From contig NC_133158.1 of the NCBI RefSeq assembly GCF_040802235.1, positions 156,376,401 to 156,440,400 on the forward strand: a DNA stretch of 64,000 bases, read 5' to 3'. The stretch comes from Manis javanica. Lineage: Eukaryota > Chordata > Mammalia > Pholidota > Manidae. The position numbers were made by a program, and so were the translations under genes. A model generated the notes under the pieces. That model worked only from the letters and a program-made list of their open reading frames with translations. It ran no database searches and was not told the origin of the DNA. Each line of letters opens with the position of its first letter. Within the stretch, counting starts at the first letter, position 1. Shown piece by piece: positions 25,291 through 37,740 of the stretch.

Positions 25291-25603
25291 ACGGGAGCAC
25301 TCCTAAGACTAAACAGCTGTCACCAGAGAAAATAAAATCACAGCAAAGAAAGCAGCCAGCCAAATACCAACTAAAGGCAAAAAATAAAATCAACTACCCA
25401 CTAAAAGCAGTTAAAGGAAACACAAAAGAGCACAGAATAAAACAACCAACATAGAAAGAATGGAGAAGGAGGAATAAGAAGGGAGAGAAGAAAAGAATCT
25501 CCAGGCAGTGTATATAACAGCTCAATAAGTGAACTAAGTCAGGCAGTAAGATATTAAAGAAGCTAATCTTGAACCTTTGGTAACCATGAATCTAAAGCCT
25601 GCA

Positions 25604-28600
25604 ATGGCAATAAGTACATATCTCTCAATAGTCACCCTAAATGTAAATGGACTTAATGCACAAATCAAAAGACACAGAGTAATAGAATGGATAAAAAAGC
25701 AAGACCCTTCTATATGCTGCTTACAAGAAACTCACCTCAAACACAAAGACATGCACAGACTAAAAGTCAAGGGATGGAAAACCACATTTCATTTCATGCA
25801 AGCAACAGAGAGAAGAAAGTAGGGGTTGCAGTACTAGTATCAGACAAAATAGACTTCAAAACAAAGATAGTAACAAGAGATAAAGAAGGACATTACATAA
25901 TGATAAACGGCTCAATCCAAAGAGGATATAACCATTATAAATATATATGCACCCAACACAGGAGCACCAGCATATGGGAAACAAATACTAACAGAACTAA
26001 AGGGGGAAATAGAATACAATGCATTCATTTTAGGAGACTTCAACACGCCACTCACCCCAAAGGACAGATCCACTGGGCAGAAAATAAGTAAAGACATGGA
26101 GGCACTGAAAAACACACTAGACCAGATGGACCTAATAGACATCTGCAGAACTCTACATCAAAAAGCAACAGGATACACATTCTTCTCAAGTGCACATGGA
26201 ACATTCTCCAGAATAGACCACATACTAGGTCACGAAAAGAGCCTCAGAAAATTCCAAAAGATTGAAATTCTTCCAAACAACTTTTCAGACCACAAAGGTA
26301 TAAAACTAGAAATAAATTCTACAAAGAAAAGAAAAGGCTCACAAACACATGGAGGCTTAAAAACATGCTCCTGAAAAATCAATGGATCAATGAACAAATT
26401 AAAATAGAGATAAAGGAATATATGGAAAGAAATGACAACAACAACACAAAGCCCCAACTTCTGTGGGACGCAGCAAAAGCAGTCTTAAGAGGAAAGTAAA
26501 TATCAATCCAGGCACACTTAAAGAAGGAAGGACAATCCCAAATGAATAGTCTAACATCACAATTATCAAAACTGGGAAAAGAAGAACAAATGAGGCCTAA
26601 AGTCAGCAGAAGGAGGGACATAATAAAGATCAGAGAAGAAATAAATAAAATTGAGAAGAATAAAACAATAGAAAAAACAATGAAACCAAGAGCTGGTTCT
26701 TTGAGAAAATAAACAAAACAGATAAGCATCCAGCCAAACTTATTAAGAGAAAAAGAGAATCAACACACATTAACAGAATCAGAAATGAGAATGGAAAAAT
26801 CATGACAGACTCCACAGAAGTACAAAGAACTATTAAAAACTAACAAGCTGGAAAACCTAGAAGAAATGGACAACTTCCTAGAAAAATACAACCTTCCAAG
26901 ACTGACGAAGAAGAAACACAAAAGTTAAAAAAAACAATTAAGACCAAGAAATTGAAACAGTAATCAAAAAACTACACAAGAACAAAACCCCGGGCCAGAT
27001 GGATTTAACTCGGAATTTTATCAGACATACAGAGAAGACATAATACCTATTCTCCTTAAAGTTTTCCAAAAAATAGAAGAGGAGGGAATACTCCCAAACT
27101 CATTCTATGAAGCCAACATCACCCTAATAACTAAATCAGGCAAAGAGCCCACCAAAAAAGAAAATTACAGACCAATATCTGTGATGAATGTAGATGCGAA
27201 AACACTCAATAAAATATTAGCAAACTGAATTCAAAAATATATCAAAAGGATCATACAACATGACCAAGTAGGATTCATCCCAGGGATGCAAGGATGGTAC
27301 AACATTCAAAAATCCATCATCATCTACCACATCAACAAAAAGGACAAAAACCACATGATCATCTCCATAGATGTTGAAAAAACATTTGACAAAATTCAAG
27401 ATCCATTCATGGTAAAAACTCCTCTCAGCAAAATGGGTATAGAGGGCAAGTACCTCAACATAATAAAGGCCATATATGATAAACCCACAGCCAACATCAT
27501 ACTGAACAGCGAGAAGCTGAAAGCTTTTCCTCTGAGATCGGGAACAAGACAGGGATGCTCACTCTCCCCACTGTTATTCAACATAGTACTGGAGTTCCTA
27601 GCCACGGCAATTAGACAAAACAAAGAAATACAAGGAATCCATTTTGGTAAACAAGAAGTTAAACTGTCACTATTTGCAGATGACATGATATTGTACATAA
27701 AAACCCCAAAGACTCCACTCCAAAACTACTAGAACTGATATCGGAATTCAGCATGGTTGCAGGATTCAAAATTAACACACAGAAATCTGTGGCTTTCCTA
27801 TACACTAACAATGAACCAATAGAAAGAGAAATCAAGAAAAAAACTCCATTCACAATTGCATCAAAAAGAATAAAATACCTAGGAATAAACCTAACCAAAG
27901 AAGTGAAAGACCTATACCCTGAAAACTACAAGACACTCTTAAGAGAAATTAAAGGGGACACTAACAAATGGAAACTCGTCCCATGCTCTTGCGTAGGAAG
28001 AATTAATATCATCAAAATGGCCATGCTGCCAAAAGCAATATACAGATTTGATGCAATCCCTATCAAAATACCATGAACATTTTTCAATGAACTGGAACAA
28101 ATAATTCAAAAATTCATATGGAAACACCAAAGACCCCGAATAGCCAAAGCAATCTTGAGAAAGAAGAAAAAGTTGGGGGGATCTCACTCCCCAACTTCAA
28201 GCTCTACTACAAAGCCATAGTAATAAAGACAATTTGATACTGGCACAAGAACAGAGCCACAGACCAGTGGAACAGATTAGAGTCTCCAGACATTAACCCA
28301 AACATATATGGTAAATTAATATTTGTAAAGGAGCCATGGACATACAATGGGGAAATGACAGTCTCTTCAACAGATGGTGCTGGCAAAACTGGACAGCTAC
28401 ATGTAAGAGAATGAAACTGGACCATTGTCTAACCCCATACACAAAAGGAAATTTGAAATGGATCAAAGACCTGAATGTAAGTCATGAAACCATAAAACCT
28501 TTAGAAAAAAACATAGGCAAAAATCTCTTAGACATAAACATGAGTGACCTCTTCTTGAACATATCTCCCCGGGCAAGAAAACAAAAGTAAAAATGAACAA

Positions 28601-29395
28601 GTGGGAGTATATTAAGCTGAAAAGCTTCTGTACAGCAAAGGACACCATCAATAGAACGAAAAGGTACTCTACAGTATGGGAGAATATATTTGTAAATGAC
28701 AGATCCGATAAAGGCTTGACATCCAAAATATATAAAGAGCTCACCCACCTCAACAAACAAAAAACAAATAATCCAATTAAAAAATGGGCAGAGGAACAGA
28801 ACAGTTCTCCAAAAAAGAAATTCAGATGGCCAACAGACACATGAAAAGATGCTCCACATCGCTAGTTATCAGAGAAATGCAAATTAAAAACACAATGAGA
28901 TATCACCTCACACCAGTAAGGATGGCTACCATCCAAAAGACAAACAACAACAAATGTTAGCAAGGTTGTGGAGAAAGGGGAACCCTCCTACACTGCTGGT
29001 GGGAATGTAAATTAGTTCAACCATTGTGGAAAGCAGTATGGAGGTTCCTCAAAATGCTCAAAATAGACTCACCATTTGACCCAGGAATTCCACTCCTAGG
29101 AATTTACCCTAAGAATGCAGCCCTCCAGTTTGAAAAAGACAGATGCACCCCTATGTTTATCACAGCACTATTTACAATAGCCAAGAATTGGAAACAACCT
29201 AAGTGTTCATCAGTAGATGAACGGATAAAGAAAATGTGGTACATATACACAATGGAATATTATTCAGCCATAAGAAGAACAAAAATCCTACCCTTTGCAA
29301 CAACATGGATGGAGCTAGAGGGTATTATGCTCAGTGAAATAAGCCAAGCGGAGAAAGACAAATACCAAATGATTTCATTCATCTGTGGAGTATAA
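25604..29395 (+). pseudogene. L1 copy B ORF2 (endonuclease-RT), disrupted but RT core open
   Basis: The ATG at 25,604 gives MAISTYLSIVTLNVNGLNAQ, and the endonuclease frame is open to about 25,822 (SICCLQETHLKHKD contains the catalytic Glu motif). A frameshift follows, then another near 26,090. SAHGTFSRIDHILGHEKSL carries the endonuclease C-terminal Asp/His region. The RT core is open from 27,286 to 27,729 with intact [33 protein letters not shown] and the FADD catalytic box at 27,673-27,684. The C-terminal pieces end with ISFICGV at 29,395. At least six frame breaks overall, so it is inactive, but it is the only copy here with an unaltered FADD box. Confidence 0.9.
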
Positions 29396-29461
29396 GAACA
29401 AAGGAAAAACTGAAGGAACAAAACAGCAGCAGAATCACAGAACCCAAGAATGGACTAACAG

Positions 29462-30030
29462 AGGATCAAAGCCTAATTTGGCTACCCAGAAAATGAATTA
29501 AGATAAGATAAGAAGAAGAACTTTCTACATCAACATCCTCTGGAAGAGTCATTCCAGAAGATGATCATCAAATAACTTCAACAAAGATCCTGGCACTGTT
29601 GCAGTTGTAGCTGCATTCATCCCACTGTTTCCTGGACTTGCCATCGGAATGAAGAAGGAGATATCTAAGCTGGCCTGTGCATACAGTAAAACAACAAATT
29701 TGACTGGATCTATACTGTCGGAACTCAACCAAGAATTAGGAGAAGTGCAAGTTGCAGTGCTCCAAAATCGTGCCACTATAGACTATCTACTGTTAAAAGA
29801 ACATATGGTATGTGAACATTTCCCAGGAAGGAGTTGTTTTAATTTGTCTGATTTTTCTCAAACTATTCAAATTCAGTTAGACAATATCCAGCATATCATT
29901 GATAAGTTTTCACAAATGCCTAGGGTACCTAACTGGTTTTCTTGGTTTCACTTGGATATGGCTGGTAATTGTAGGTCTGCTTTTGTTATGTAGCTATATT
30001 CCTATTATGTTAATGTGTGTGCACAATTGA
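29462..30030 (+). pseudogene. Endogenous retrovirus env fragment (transmembrane subunit), fused to L1
   Basis: Only the 3' part of a gammaretrovirus-like env is present. After a TGA at 29,562 a frame is open to a TAG at 29,991. It has a hydrophobic fusion-peptide-like stretch (about 29,590-29,648), a coiled-coil, and an immunosuppressive-domain-type motif LQNRATIDYLLL (about 29,760-29,795). Next is a Cys motif where CX6CC is expected: Cys codons at 29,811 and 29,835 are kept but the middle Cys codon is Ser (29,832-29,834). The hydrophobic anchor continues in a different frame (about 29,950-30,027, stop TGA 30,028), so there is a frameshift. The surface subunit is absent. This is a dead fossil carried as the 3' tail of copy B. 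Confidence 0.8.
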
Positions 30031-30690
30031 ATTAGTAGTTTGTTAAAACCTATACATGCTTATGTTACTCTACAAGAAGATATGTCAAAGAAATAATCAA
30101 TCTTCCCATGTTTTCTTCCATCTGTTACTTCTATAGCTTTTCTTCTTCCTTCCTAATTACAACCCTTTAGTAGAATTCGTGCCTCATATCGAAAATTACC
30201 GAATATCATAATTCTTCCAAGTGGTAAAGATACCTCAAAACAAATGCTGGGCATAGAAGCCACAGGGCATAAATCTGCAAAGAAGTAAAAAGCTAACCTT
30301 TTCAAAGAATATTGCTTCTCTCTCACTTACCAACTTTACATCTCCCTGTATGGCCCTGGAAGATGACTGGTTAGCCAGAGATGGGTAAGATTCCTCAAGG
30401 GAGGAACAACCTAAGACAGGCACAGTCGCAGGGGGGCCATCAGGTGAGAAATTGGGGATCAACAGAGGTGAGGCTTAGAACCTCACCCCCCCCTGTTTTG
30501 AGAGAAATCTTCTGCCTCTGTGGACGTTTTGTTGCCCTTGTCTAGCTTGGATTAATACTTAGTCTATAGTCATAGACCTGATTTTCTACATTTGCCCTCT
30601 TACAGCACTAAGTTATGTTTTCTACCTTTACCTTGCATCTACCTACCAGTTCAGCATTTTATTTAAAATAATAATAATAATAATAATAAT
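30031..30690 (+). other. ERV env 3' flank, non-coding, with (AAT)n microsatellite
   Basis: Sequence between the env remnant and the LTR, still inside the TSD-bounded composite. No open frame of note. It ends in an AAT/TAA microsatellite (about 30,668-30,692) that leads straight into the polypurine tract. Confidence 0.6.
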
Positions 30691-30700
30691 AAGGGAGAAA
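30691..30700 (+). promoter_or_regulatory. Retroviral polypurine tract
   Basis: AAGGGAGAAA directly precedes the LTR-starting TGTGGG. A purine run abutting a TG is the expected plus-strand priming site of a retrovirus and fixes the left edge of the 3' LTR. Confidence 0.7.
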
Positions 30701-31016
30701 TGTGGGATTCACATATAAATCAAGTATAAAAATCAAATGAATAATCATATCTGACTTGATTGTTTCTAGTTCATGATGTGTGATCAAAACTGAACGTTTC
30801 TGTGATGACTGCCCTTGTACTGTTCACCATGTAAGAATTTATTCACTATGTAAGACCTTGTTCTCCATGTAAGAACTTGTTCGTTATGCTTCAGAAGATT
30901 GGAGACTGTTGAGAATTAGGCTTGGGGCTGATTAATGATTGTGCATTGAGTCCCCTATACAAAATTTTATTGTTGTTAACGACCATTTGATCAATAAATA
31001 TGAGAGATGCCCTCTC
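30701..31016 (+). mobile_element. 3' LTR (U3-R) of the ERV tail
   Basis: Starts TGTGGGATTC after the polypurine tract. It contains three 19-bp tandem units (30,823-30,879, consensus like TTCaCCATGTAAGAAcTTG) and a partial fourth, typical of U3 enhancer repeats. It has AATAAA at 30,993-30,998 and a poly(A) tail starting at 31,017. The absence of U5 and the untemplated A-tail right after R show that this was copied from a polyadenylated retroviral RNA, not from a provirus. Confidence 0.8.
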
Positions 31017-31053
31017 AAAAAAAAAAAGATAAATGGAGAGGTATAACATAAAA

Positions 31054-31530
31054 AAAAAGAAAAGAAATCCTACCATTTGCAACAATATGGATGGAGCTAG
31101 AAGGTATTTTGCTCAGTGAAATAAGCCCGGCAGAGAAAGCCAAGTACCAAATGATGTTACTCATTTGTAGAGTATAACAAGAAAAGCAAAAAGTGAAGGA
31201 ACAAAACAGCAGCAGACTCACAGACTCCAAGAAGGGACTAGAGGTTAACAAAGGGAAAGGGGGTGGGGAAGGTGGGTGGGGAGGGAAGGAGAAGGGGATT
31301 AAGGGGCATTATAATTATCACACACAATATAGGCAGGTCAAGGGGAAGGTAGTATTGTTTAGAGAAGACAAGTAATGACTACAGCATCTTACTGGGCTGA
31401 TGGACAGTGATTGTAATGCGGTGGTGGAGGAACTTGATAGTATGGGTGAATGTTGAAACCACAGTGTTGCTCATGTGAAACCTTCCTAAGATTTTAAATC
31501 AATGATAAATTAATTTTAAAAAAATAGAAA
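31054..31530 (+). mobile_element. L1 copy C, right part (ORF2 end, 3' UTR, tail)
   Basis: Continues copy C from AAAAAGAAAAGAAATCCT (which is also the right TSD of copy B, 31,054-31,071) through ATGGATGGAGCTAGAAGG and a 3' UTR with GGGACTAGAGGTTAACAAAG, to an A-rich tail at about 31,513-31,530. The flanking diverged TSD is at 31,531-31,548. Confidence 0.85.
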
Positions 31531-31663
31531 GAAAATAGGCCCAAGCTTGCATATCTTCCTCAAACAGACTTCCAGGTCAATTAAAGAGAAGAGTTATTTT
31601 TTAAGACACTTTTTGGGTGTGGATATTAACATATATTTTTGATAATAGGGAAAAGCGTTCTTT

Positions 31664-31678
31664 AAAAAGTATTTTTCT
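31664..31678. repeat. TSD of LARP7 retrocopy (left)
   Basis: AAAAAGTATTTTTCT recurs exactly at 32,897-32,911 after the poly(A). The preceding TT and the A-run fit the L1 endonuclease target TT/AAAA. Confidence 0.85.
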
Positions 31679-32896
<1,218 letters not shown>

Positions 32897-32911
32897 AAAA
32901 AGTATTTTTCT

Positions 32912-33294
32912 TTCTGAAGGGCCTTCCACACAGTGGCTGTGAGAAGAGGGAGGAGGGAGTGAGCACATTCATGCCCATTATTTCATTTACATATGACATG
33001 ACTTTTAAGAAGAGGCAATTTTCTAAAGTGAAGAACACAGTAGGTATTTGACAGATTTTATGGATAATATTGGGTAGGGCTCTCTTTCTCCTCAGAATTG
33101 CGTAAGCATTACTAGCATTCTGAATCCTCATTTTAAACAGAAGCTTGTAGGTGCCAGTAAAACAAAACATGCTCTATAAACTGACGGAATTGAGTCTTCA
33201 AAACAGATAATATTGTGTTTATTTATACAAATTTTGTGTTTACCTTTACAATAAAATGAATCTTATTTGTCTTCCTTTGTTGGTTTTAAACACT
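32912..33294. other. Unique DNA, no gene seen
   Basis: No exon or repeat recognised between the LARP7 retrocopy and the DNA-transposon-like segment. Confidence 0.5.
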
Positions 33295-33520
33295 TTGAGG
33301 CTACAATTCATCTCAACAATTTTCAAAGTGCAGTCAATGGATCTTTGGGGATCCTTAAGATCCTTCCAAGTGATTGAAGAGGTCTTCCTCTTTCCAGTGA
33401 TATATCTGTGTAAAGTCAAATTTTTTCCATATAGTTCAACCTCAACTAACTATCTCAATAGACTGAATGCAGAAAGAATACTTCCCCTGGGATTTCTTAG
33501 TAGCATTTAAGCCAAATCTT
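33295..33520 (+). mobile_element. Possible hAT-type DNA transposon fragment
   Basis: The phrases ATTTTCAAAGTGCAGTCAATG, CTTTGGGGATCCTTAAGATCC and CAATAGACTGAATGCAGAAAG follow the order of an old non-autonomous hAT (Charlie/MER-like) consensus as I remember it. No terminal inverted repeats could be verified. The overlapping short frames are not genes. Confidence 0.35.
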
Positions 33521-34190
33521 GATGAGTCAGGATTTTATCATGTGGTCAGTGCCAGAGAAATCCATGAAGGAGATTTCAGAGTAGTTGTATTCAAATATAT
33601 CAAATTTAGTAGAAAAGAGCACAGCAGCTCCTTCCTTAGACTTTATGCACTCCCTTTTCCATTAAAAGGCCATAACCCTTCATATATCAATCTCACCTAA
33701 GAGTTAGTTCAAAATCAGCTCCCTCATAAATGGCCTTTCCACCCAACATTCAGTTATTACCAATCTTTATAGGCAACCCTGCATCATTTGTTATTCAGAG
33801 ATTTTGTTTTTTTATGTCTTGTCTCACTATATAGATAACATATAGGTTTCTGATGTAGAGAGTGACCTAAATCCTTAATCATGTTCATAGTCTTTGAATA
33901 TCTCACAAGCTCAATCATGAAAATGTGTAATTTTCAACCCTCCTCAAAATGTCTTAGAGGAGTGGTCTGGCCTGTCTTGAACATTTGGGTAGAAATAGAT
34001 AAATATATAAGCAGCAAATTTATCATGTCTGATAGCTTGTAAAAGGTTTCATATCCATTGTTGTACAACTGTGAATAGCTGTCATCCATGCAATTTTTTA
34101 ATCAATAAAATATATTCTGCTTCCACTGTGATGCCAGACTTAAGTCCTTTTGGGTAAGTAGTATTAAGCATGTAAATAATAACAAATAAA
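33521..34190. other. Unique DNA, no gene seen
   Basis: Nothing supported by sequence features. The frame at 33,467-33,700 has no family resemblance. Confidence 0.5.
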
Positions 34191-34194
34191 TGAG

Positions 34195-34620
34195 GAAGTA
34201 TAGTAGAGAAGCCAAGATAAGCTCCCAGCAGACTTAATGGACGGAGAACAAAGCAGCTTTCTTTTGGGGTGAGCCTGAGAGTGCCACAGAGGGAGTGGTA
34301 GCTGAATGGAGTTGTAAAGGATGGAAGGTGCCTGAAAGTCAGGAAGAAAAGCATTATGGACAAACAGAACAGCATGCGGAGAGCACATAGGCCTGAGACA
34401 ACAAGGCCCATTTGAAGCATAGCAAATAATTTCATGTAGCTGAAGGGCAGAAGAAGTATGGATGGAGTTTAAAGTGAGACTGGAGAGTTAGCCAGAGGCT
34501 GAAAGTGAGACTTTGTATAGTAGCTGTAGCATTTCTGTTTTATCTTGTAGACAAAGAAAAGTTGCTAAAGGATTTTAAGCAAAGGAACTCTGTGGTCAGA
34601 TTTAGAATTTGTAAAGTTAA
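34195..34620 (+). mobile_element. Ancient mammalian repeat (L2-class, tentative)
   Basis: The series AACAGCATGCGGAGAGCACA, GAGACTGGAGAGTTAGCCAG, GTAGACAAAGAAAAGTTGCTAAAGG, TTTTAAGCAAAGGAACTCTGTGGTCAGAT follows the layout of a widespread old mammalian repeat I associate with L2-class elements. Short minus-strand frames here (34,082-34,435) are therefore repeat shadows. Confidence 0.4.
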
Positions 34621-36399
34621 TTCTAAATTCAGTATTACAACTTATCCAAATAAACAGCAATAAAAAAATGTCATGAAAAGTTGTGACACATAGCAGAACT
34701 AAGTAGTGTTGAGTTTCTAAGCACAGAGGCATGTAATTCTGCAGCTGACTTTGTACATTAAAAATTGTACTGAGGTGCTAACAGTATAATTAAATGGAAC
34801 AACATAAATAAGATTTTTCAGGGTTTCAAAGCAACTGTATTCTTGCCTCCCAAAAAAGAAAGAAGCAGAGAGAGATTCACAAAACACCAGTATCTGTTAA
34901 CAAATCATATATCTTTCCTGATTTTTCATGCTTTCATTTTAGGTTGACTTGTTTTTCTCCTTATGCACTTCCATTAAAACTGAGAATCAATGATTTAAAG
35001 TCTTTGCCTACAAGCTGACAAAAAAAGCTATGATATTTTTCTTTCTCTTTCAATTTCTCTTTTCTTATTTCTTCTTTAAAAATATATAAACGCCTTGCGT
35101 CAATTTCAGATGCCTTCAATAATAATTTAGGCAGCAGCAACATTAATCAGAGAAGAGTATCTTATCTTTTTTCTTAATCCAGAAGAATTCAAAAGTATTT
35201 TATGACCTTTCACCCATAAAAATAGCTTAGTGCACCATGAAAATTTACTCAAGACTGCATAAAATGAATTAACTGTCTGAGTAAGCCAGCAAGGAAAGGT
35301 AGAGCTTAGGTATTTCCTTTGCCAACAACTGTTTCTATACTAACACACTAATGTACTTTTTGGGAAAATGCCAAAGATGATACTAAGAAACTTCCTTTTC
35401 TCTGCCCATATGTTTCTCAAAAAAAAGAAAAAGAAAGTTACACTATAAACATATAGAATAAGTTTATTTGCTTCAAACAAATGGAGATAGGGCCATCCGA
35501 TAGTATAATACTATAGGTTTTTTGAGGAACTTGAAGATGAATTTCAGATCTACATTAGCCAGCTGCAACCTTGAGCAAATTGTTTGACCTTACAGGCCTA
35601 TTTCTGTAACAACAAAATAAAGATCCGATGTGTTTTTAATATAATATATATAATATATATTGTGTTTAGCAGTGCCTGTTATAGAGTAAGTGTTAAATAT
35701 AAAAAACTATCACAACTATTCAAATTTCTATTATATAAATGCTTTACTTTTTCTTCTGCCTACTGAGAAATGAAACTTTTCCTATTGTGGGGAAATTCTG
35801 CTTATCACAAAACTCCCATCAATTCATCAATTCACTTATCCAAATTATCAAAATTATTTTTTAAGGGCATACTCTCTCATGGTGGTTATGAAATCTATTA
35901 CCCTAAAATTTCATCCCTGGTTTTTGTGCAAATTTGTAAGTTTAGGCTCCCAAGATCAGTTTACATTAGTCCATTGGATTATAAGAAAATTATCTCACAA
36001 GAAAAAGGTATCTAGACCTTAAGCTTTGGGGAATCTCAAAAATGATTTTACAAGGACAGTCAGACTAAAAAATAATCAAACACACATGAAAAAGGGGTGA
36101 GAGGGGGTTGTGAATAAGAGCCAGCAGTTAAAAAGAGTGTACATATTGACATTATCACACATAGAATACATGACTATGCTTATAGTGCATAAAGAAAGAA
36201 GCAATTACCTCAAAAGCATCTGCCAAGTATAGGAACCTACAGAAAGTGACAACACAGATTTGAAAAACCACCAAATAATTTGAAGAAGTAAAAAATAGAA
36301 TACAATGCAAAACAATGAAAACATAACATACAAAATAATTATACAAATTTAATACAAGAGTATTAAAAATAAAATTTTTTAATTTTTCTTTTTTTTTTA
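34621..36399. other. Unique AT-rich DNA, no gene seen
   Basis: Contains a (TA)n patch (about 35,638-35,662) and A-rich runs. No exon with splice context was found. Confidence 0.5.
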
Positions 36400-37240
36400 A
36401 GAGAAGGAAGTCAGGGTGAAAGAAGTCTGGCCACTGAGCCCTGAACCAGCAGATCACTGACTGACTTCTCAAATATGGCGATGGGAGGGATAGACTGATG
36501 AGAGGTGACAGGCTGCCCAAGCTGTCAACTGACTGGAGCAGTGAGTTAAACAAGCCTAACACGTGGACCTTCAGGTCGGTGTGAGCAGCAGGGTTTTAGT
36601 CTGTGGAGATGTCCACTGTGCAGAGGGTGTAGGAAGGAGCACGGGTAGATGCAGGAGAAACTGGAGAAGCTGGTTTCCTTCAGCTTAATAATATCAGCCA
36701 CTGGGGATGAAGCTGCCCAACAGCTCGTGAGTGTGTGGAATGTGCGAACAGAAGCCTCCATAGAATGAGGGAGTTCTGTGTTTACCAGGAAGTGCCACCC
36801 TTGAGGGGGACAAAGCCAATTTGAGCACGTTTGGAAAGGAGTAAGTAGGAGAGGGAGAAGGCTGGAAATGAAATCATGAGATACATGATACTTGGTAAGC
36901 TCAGACGAGTTGTTTTTAAATACTTGAAGGACTGTCAGCAGGAAAAGGATTTAATTTGTCCTGGGTGAGCCCCAGGGAGATAGACTGCCCAGCAATCTGA
37001 GGCAGAACTCAACAGGTCAGATCCACAAGGGTGTGCTGCCAGGACGCCAAGGAGGAGACCCTTGGGTGGTTGGGGGTCCCCGCATCGGGGCGGGTGGATG
37101 GCCCTGCAGTCGGCCCAGAGTTCCTGGGATTCTCACTGTACTGGCGTATGCTCTGCTGAAGGCTGCAGGATGGCAGCCAGGAGGCCTGGGCTTGTTGCCA
37201 CGGCTTTGCTGTTGTTCTGAGAAGACCTAGAAGAATGTGG
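36400..37240. other. GC-richer island-like stretch, origin unknown
   Basis: Distinctly higher GC than its surroundings, with scattered CpGs near 37,040-37,110 (CCCGCATCGGGGCGGGTGG). The phrase GGACTGTCAGCAGGAAAAGG resembles an old interspersed repeat. No convincing ORF: the frames 36,546-36,761 (minus) and 37,033-37,230 (plus) are short and low in family signal. It may be an old repeat cluster or a decayed CpG-rich element. Confidence 0.35.
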
Positions 37241-37274
37241 GGGAGAGAGAAAAATACTTCAAGTTTATCATGAA

Positions 37275-37740
37275 TTGCACTTTTGGTGTGTGTGTATGTT
37301 TACATTAGTAGCATCACACTGTATATATACTTTGCCAGTTTTTTCTCACTTATGTTTTTGGGATGTGTGCATGTTGATGTATGTAGACATAGTTTCCTTT
37401 AATGGCTACATAGTATTAACATTTTATGTTTTATTGGCTAATCGGTTTTTTGGCTAAAAAGATTGTCCTTTGTAAGGTTAGGTATTTCTTTATTAAACTT
37501 AAGGACCAGAACTTTTAAAATTCACATTACTTTAAACCTAAAAATTAGAGAAAAAGAATATCAATAATTCTTGTTATAACTGTCTCTTTGAGGTCAGCTC
37601 TGCTGGTGTTTTTCATAGATCTGTGTTTTACCTGATTATAAATTTAACACTGCATCATTTGTATTTTTTTAGGATGTTTCACAGACTTTGTACTGTTTAT
37701 TTTTCATTGCTGCCTAATATTTTAAATAAATCCAACTAAT
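37275..37740 (-). mobile_element. Old LINE fragment (antisense)
   Basis: Phrases such as ATGGCTACATAGTATTAACA and TTTTTCATTGCTGCCTAAT are the antisense of the LINE-1 passage that encodes the ORF2 C-terminus/3' end. Strongly diverged and non-coding. Confidence 0.4.

Larger units (their letters stand above)
23638..31053 (+). mobile_element. Composite retrotransposon: full-length L1 (copy B) fused to an ERV env/LTR 3' tail
   Basis: The left 5.8 kb is a full-length L1: 5' UTR from 23,638 beginning GGAGGGTGGAGCCAAGATGG, ORF1, ORF2 and the first part of the 3' UTR. At about 29,461 the L1 3' UTR breaks off after GGACTAACAG and continues into retroviral sequence: a transmembrane-env segment, a polypurine tract, and an LTR ending in a poly(A) tail 18 nt after an AATAAA. 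One 18-bp TSD flanks the whole. In copies A, C, D and the 45.9-kb fragment the position just after the break reads GTTA, a possible splice donor. I infer a spliced L1-ERV chimeric RNA, mobilised by L1 machinery. Template switching is the alternative. Confidence 0.85.

Noticed and set aside
36155-36562. 135-codon minus-strand frame, hydrophobic
   Set aside because: It spans a T/A-rich run and the edge of the GC-richer stretch, with no splice context or family signal.
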